Shown here one piece after another: positions 19,529 to 21,260 of a DNA stretch of 21,260 nt. Under the pieces are notes generated by a model that saw nothing but the letters and a program-made list of their open reading frames with translations, ran no database searches and was not told the DNA's origin. The translations under genes and the position numbers were made by a program. The stretch comes from a virus: positions 1-21,260 of IMG/VR virus record IMGVR_UViG_3300036835_000385. One strand, written 5' to 3'. The stretch's first letter is position 1. Every line of letters begins with the position of its first letter.

Positions 19529-19830
19529 CGCTGTTGCCCCCGGTGGCGACAGGCGTTGTCCATTTCTCGTCCACATGAGAACCCGGCCGGGGCGTATTCC
19601 AGCGTGTACCGGCTTACGATGGTTCCACGTGAAACCCCTGCAAAACCGGCTGAACCCGGTTCGGGAGTGTTACGGCGTGTAAGTGGTGGAACGGTTTTGA
19701 AGACTCGCTGGGCCACCGGGCCCGTGCCGCTCCGAGCAGGGATTTTGCATGAACCCCTCTGATCCTTGTCCATTCCTCGTCCACATGAGATGGACAAGGG
19801 CACCGCGAAACCCGCGATTTCGGCGCTCAT
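19525..19830 (-). CDS. 101-residue ORF spanning the attP/parS-like region
   Basis: An uninterrupted frame that starts at an ATG overlapping the membrane-peptide stop (ATGA) and ends in a TGA overlapping the next GTG (GTGA), so it is linked on both sides like a real operon gene. The product is basic and low in recognisable structure. It carries two related motifs 70 residues apart, SCGRGMDK and SCGREMDN, because the two 25-bp DNA repeats lie in the same frame. No domain was recognised. It could be a true small protein, or a frame kept open mainly so that translation passes through the attachment site to the downstream genes. Confidence 0.5.
   Translation of the reverse strand: MSAEIAGFAVPLSISCGRGMDKDQRGSCKIPARSGTGPVAQRVFKTVPPLTRRNTPEPGSAGFAGVSRGTIVSRYTLEYAPAGFSCGREMDNACRHRGQQR
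19556..19580. repeat. Direct repeat, left copy (arm-site candidate)
   Basis: These 25 bases match 19766-19790 with one difference (T versus C at the tenth base). The copies are 210 bp apart in the same orientation and lie on either side of the tRNA-Sec-like core. Paired arm-type repeats around a core are expected for an integrase with an N-terminal arm-binding domain. Duplication of the segment is the alternative. Confidence 0.75.
19621..19636. promoter_or_regulatory. parS-like ParB-binding site
   Basis: The sequence GGTTCCACGTGAAACC matches the central 14 bases of the widely conserved bacterial parS (GTTNCACGTGAAAC) exactly. It differs only at the two outermost bases of the 16-base consensus. 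The element is a near-palindrome. The phage encodes no ParA or ParB, so any binding would be by host ParB. Confidence 0.55.
19644..19661. repeat. Inverted repeat AACCGG / CCGGTT
   Basis: AACCGG (19644-19649) and CCGGTT (19656-19661) are perfect complements around a six-base loop, between the parS-like site and the tRNA-Sec-like core. It may be an integrase or accessory-protein site, or simply a hairpin in the transcript. Confidence 0.45.
19690..19733 (-). other. attP core candidate: 5'-half of a tRNA-Sec (selC)-like sequence
   Basis: Reading the minus strand from 19733: an eight-base acceptor-like segment GGAGCGGC, two linking bases, then a D-arm GGGCC / loop CGGT / GGCCC, seven bases, and the loop CTTCAAA at 19702-19696 containing the UCA anticodon. 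Bacterial tRNA-Sec has the same order: an 8-base acceptor strand, a CGGT D-loop and CTTCAAA at position 33. Here 31 bases precede the loop, against 32 in E. coli. The 3' strand of the anticodon stem does not pair, and no 3' half follows, so it is a fragment. Adjacency to int makes it the likely attP core. Confidence 0.5.
19764..19799. repeat. Hairpin around the right 25-bp repeat
   Basis: CCTTGTCCAT (19764-19773) and ATGGACAAGG (19790-19799) are perfect ten-base complements around a sixteen-base loop. The stem begins in the right copy of the direct repeat; the left copy lacks the second arm. It could be an integrase or Xis site, or slow transcription leaving int. Confidence 0.6.
19766..19790. 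repeat. Direct repeat, right copy (arm-site candidate)
   Basis: This is the second copy of the 25-bp repeat at 19556-19580, one base different. It forms part of a longer perfect inverted repeat with the bases that follow. Confidence 0.75.
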
Positions 19831-19967
19831 CGATGCGACTCCAGACGCTCGATCTCGATCACCTCGCCGCGGCGGCGGCGCGGGAAGATCAGCCAGAGCA
19901 GGAACAGCACGGTCGCCGTGAGCCAGCCCGCGACCACGGCGAGCACGATGAGCACCCACCCGTTCAC
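19827..19967 (-). CDS. 46-residue membrane protein following integrase
   Basis: GTG 19967 overlaps the integrase stop as GTGA, and the stop overlaps the next ATG as ATGA. The product is NGWVLIVLAVVAGWLTATVL followed by FLLWLIFPRRRRGEVIEIER, one long hydrophobic helix (about residues 4-29) and a short Arg-rich cytoplasmic-type tail (inside-positive). The coupling on both sides and the clear membrane pattern make it a real gene. Its position right after int recalls small membrane proteins expressed from prophages, such as superinfection-exclusion factors, but no family was recognised. Confidence 0.7.
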   Translation of the reverse strand: MNGWVLIVLAVVAGWLTATVLFLLWLIFPRRRRGEVIEIERLESHR

Positions 19968-21100
19968 CGGGCCGCCTCACCGGCGTCCTGCTGCTTCGCG
20001 TCGCGCCGGTCACGCAGGAACGTCTCGTACCGGTCGAGGTGCACGGTGAGCTCGTCGGGGAACAGGTGCCGGTATCGCTCGAGGATGAGGCGGCCGCCGT
20101 CCTTGTGGCCGACGCGGGCGGCGATCGTCTCGGGTCGCATCCCGCTCGCGGCCATCAGGCTGATCGCCGTGTGGCGGAGGTCGTGGGGGACGACCGTGTC
20201 GAACCGGGTCTCGTACCAGTCTGAGAATCCGTGCTCCTGGCGCCACTCGCGGGCGGCCGCCTCCCGTGCGGGGTGCCAGACGCGCGCGTAGAAGTCGGCC
20301 TTCCCCCAGCGGCCGGGCTGGTGGCGGCGGCCGCCGCGGCTGGTGGGTTGGCCGCCGGCGCGCGGGAACACGATCGGGGTTCCGGGGCTGCGCGCGACGA
20401 GCTGCTCGGCGAGCAAGGTCCGCTCGAACGGGGCGAGCTGGATCAGCTTGTCCCTGCGCTCCTTGCACATGGGGCCGGGGATCAGCACGAGCCCGCGCTT
20501 CAGGTCGACGCGGTCGTCTGTGAGCCCCAATGCTTCGCTGAGGCGAAGGCCGAGCGACCCGACGATCTCCGGGAGCAGCGCGATCTGCTCAGGGAAGAAC
20601 GACGCGAGCCGCTCGAGCTCGTGGAGGTCGAGCGCGATCCCTTCCCGGCTCGTCGCCTGGATCGGGTCGATCTGCAGGAGCGCCAGGTCGAACCGCTGCC
20701 GGCGGCGGCGCGCGTCACGCAAGCCGCGTTTCAGCCACTCGAGGTTCTTCTTGGCGGCGTTCGGGTGCTCGACCGCCCTGGCGATGATCGCGTCCTCGAC
20801 CTCGACCAATGACAGGTCGCAGACGAGTCGCCGGCCGAACTCCCTGTCCCAGAACCCGCAGATCTCGCGGGCCCGGTCGGCTGTCCCCCTGGCGGGCTGC
20901 GTGGTTACCTCCCAGCGGCGCCGGTACCCGTCGAGCATCTCGGTGACGGTGATCGGCGGCTCCTCATGCAGGTCGCCGAGCGAACGCGCGAGCTTGCGGT
21001 TCAGCTCGTACCTCTCGGCCGCCGCATGGGTCGGGAAGCTTCTCGCGCGTTCTCCTGGGAGCCGCACCTGGAACCCGTGTCCGTGCCGGCGGATCGACAT
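19964..21100 (-). CDS. int: Tyrosine integrase (site-specific recombinase)
   Basis: A 378-residue phage integrase. The N-terminus (RHGHGFQVRLPGERARSFPTH) is an arm-binding type domain. Residues about 50-140 form the core-binding SAM-like domain. The catalytic domain has Arg186 in SLGLRLSEALGL, His306 and Arg309 in HDLRHTAISLMAASG, His332 in RVGHKD and the nucleophile Tyr343 in ERYRHLFP, so all expected active-site residues are present. ATG 21100 overlaps the Xis-like stop (TGATG); a GTG at 21118 would give six extra residues and overlap further. It recombines attP with a chromosomal attB. The predicted attP lies 230-410 bp downstream of its stop codon. The gene is transcribed from the repressor-controlled leftward promoter, together with xis. 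Confidence 0.95.
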   Translation of the reverse strand: MSIRRHGHGFQVRLPGERARSFPTHAAAERYELNRKLARSLGDLHEEPPITVTEMLDGYRRRWEVTTQPARGTADRAREICGFWDREFGRRLVCDLSLVEVEDAIIARAVEHPNAAKKNLEWLKRGLRDARRRRQRFDLALLQIDPIQATSREGIALDLHELERLASFFPEQIALLPEIVGSLGLRLSEALGLTDDRVDLKRGLVLIPGPMCKERRDKLIQLAPFERTLLAEQLVARSPGTPIVFPRAGGQPTSRGGRRHQPGRWGKADFYARVWHPAREAAAREWRQEHGFSDWYETRFDTVVPHDLRHTAISLMAASGMRPETIAARVGHKDGGRLILERYRHLFPDELTVHLDRYETFLRDRRDAKQQDAGEAAR

Positions 21101-21260
21101 CAGCGCGCCTCGCGGCACCGTGTCTCGGGTTCGCGGGGGCGGAGCGGAATCACGTTCGAATCGGTGTGCCGGTCGAGGTAGTCGCGGACGGCGGACTCGG
21201 GGAAGCGGCGCAGCCTGCCGACTCTCACCGACGCGATCTCACCCGTCTGGGCTTTGTGGA
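21100..21260 (-). CDS. xis: Excisionase-like HTH protein, 3' part (continues at position 1)
   Basis: This is the C-terminal part of the protein whose start is at 163. Bases 21177-21260 duplicate 1-84. The unique stretch 21100-21176 encodes the last residues, DRHTDSNVIPLRPREPETRC followed by REAR, a polar tail after the wing of the HTH. The TGA at 21102-21100 shares its A with the ATG of the integrase, which ties translation of both. Confidence 0.8.
   Translation of the reverse strand, partial: HKAQTGEIASVRVGRLRRFPESAVRDYLDRHTDSNVIPLRPREPETRCREAR
21177..21260. repeat. Terminal direct repeat, right copy (circular overlap)
   Basis: Identical to 1-84. It should be counted once when the molecule is drawn as a circle. 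Confidence 0.95.

Noticed and set aside
19690-19733. A functional tRNA-Sec gene
   Set aside because: Only the acceptor 5' strand, D-arm and anticodon loop are present. The anticodon stem does not close and there is no variable or T-arm.
19670-19786. Short frame starting MWTRNGQ in the right 25-bp repeat, similar to the possible start of the 61-residue gene in the left repeat
   Set aside because: It ends after 38 codons, has no ribosome-binding site, and its similarity is fully explained by the DNA repeat. The operon frame across the same bases is better supported.
1-21260. CRISPR array, insertion sequence or complete tRNA/rRNA gene
   Set aside because: No regularly spaced repeat-spacer units, transposase frames or complete tRNA cloverleaf sequences were seen.

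Overview
The window is one complete, circularly permuted small phage genome. Bases 1-84 are repeated exactly at 21177-21260, so the real molecule is a 21,176-bp circle (or a linear genome closed by assembly), and one gene, a small excisionase-like protein, runs across the join. The DNA is very GC-rich. The gene set is that of a temperate siphovirus: tyrosine integrase, excisionase, divergent repressor/Cro-like pair, HK97-type head genes, a tape measure and tail-tip genes, and a lysis cassette. A high-GC actinobacterial host is likely but not proven. The grounds are an Rpf-like muralytic enzyme, a DUF5047-like tail protein, probable leaderless starts and a peptidoglycan-binding/CHAP endolysin.

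Layout. (1) Immunity switch, about 206-1079: a leftward Cro-like gene faces a rightward repressor and a small HTH gene across a 46-bp control region with a direct repeat over the leftward promoter. (2) Leftward early/integration operon, from 412 through the join and down to 17283: cro-like, xis-like, integrase, 46-aa membrane peptide, 101-aa ORF, 61-aa protein, 102-aa protein, Rpf-like transglycosylase, 66-aa protein, and a probable single-strand annealing protein. From xis onward every junction is a 1- or 4-base stop/start overlap (TGATG, ATGA or GTGA), and I used this to choose starts. (3) A convergent non-coding block at 17047-17282 holds strong hairpins and a cluster of DnaA-box-like sequences. 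(4) A secreted-protein gene lies on the + strand (16675-17046). Diverging from it is a leftward HNH / 84-aa / 29-aa operon that ends in a clear terminator. (5) The large terminase is on the + strand, only 11 bp from the divergent portal gene. (6) The leftward late operon, 14398 to 1103, runs: portal, prohead protease, major capsid, small head protein, connector, tail terminator, major tail, gp10-like protein, tail chaperones with a probable -1 frameshift, tape measure, distal tail genes, fibre, TIM-barrel-like protein, endolysin, holin, second small membrane protein, and a membrane-anchored collagen-like protein.

The most unusual part is 19556-19799, just downstream of the integrase. It contains a sequence shaped like the 5' half of a selenocysteine tRNA (likely attP core, so selC is the predicted integration site). 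It also contains a near-perfect ParB-binding parS sequence, two 25-bp near-identical direct repeats on either side, and a 10-bp hairpin. All of this sits inside an open reading frame that is stop/start-coupled to both neighbours. No parA, parB or phage replication initiator is encoded, so host ParB and host DnaA may be borrowed; this is inference.
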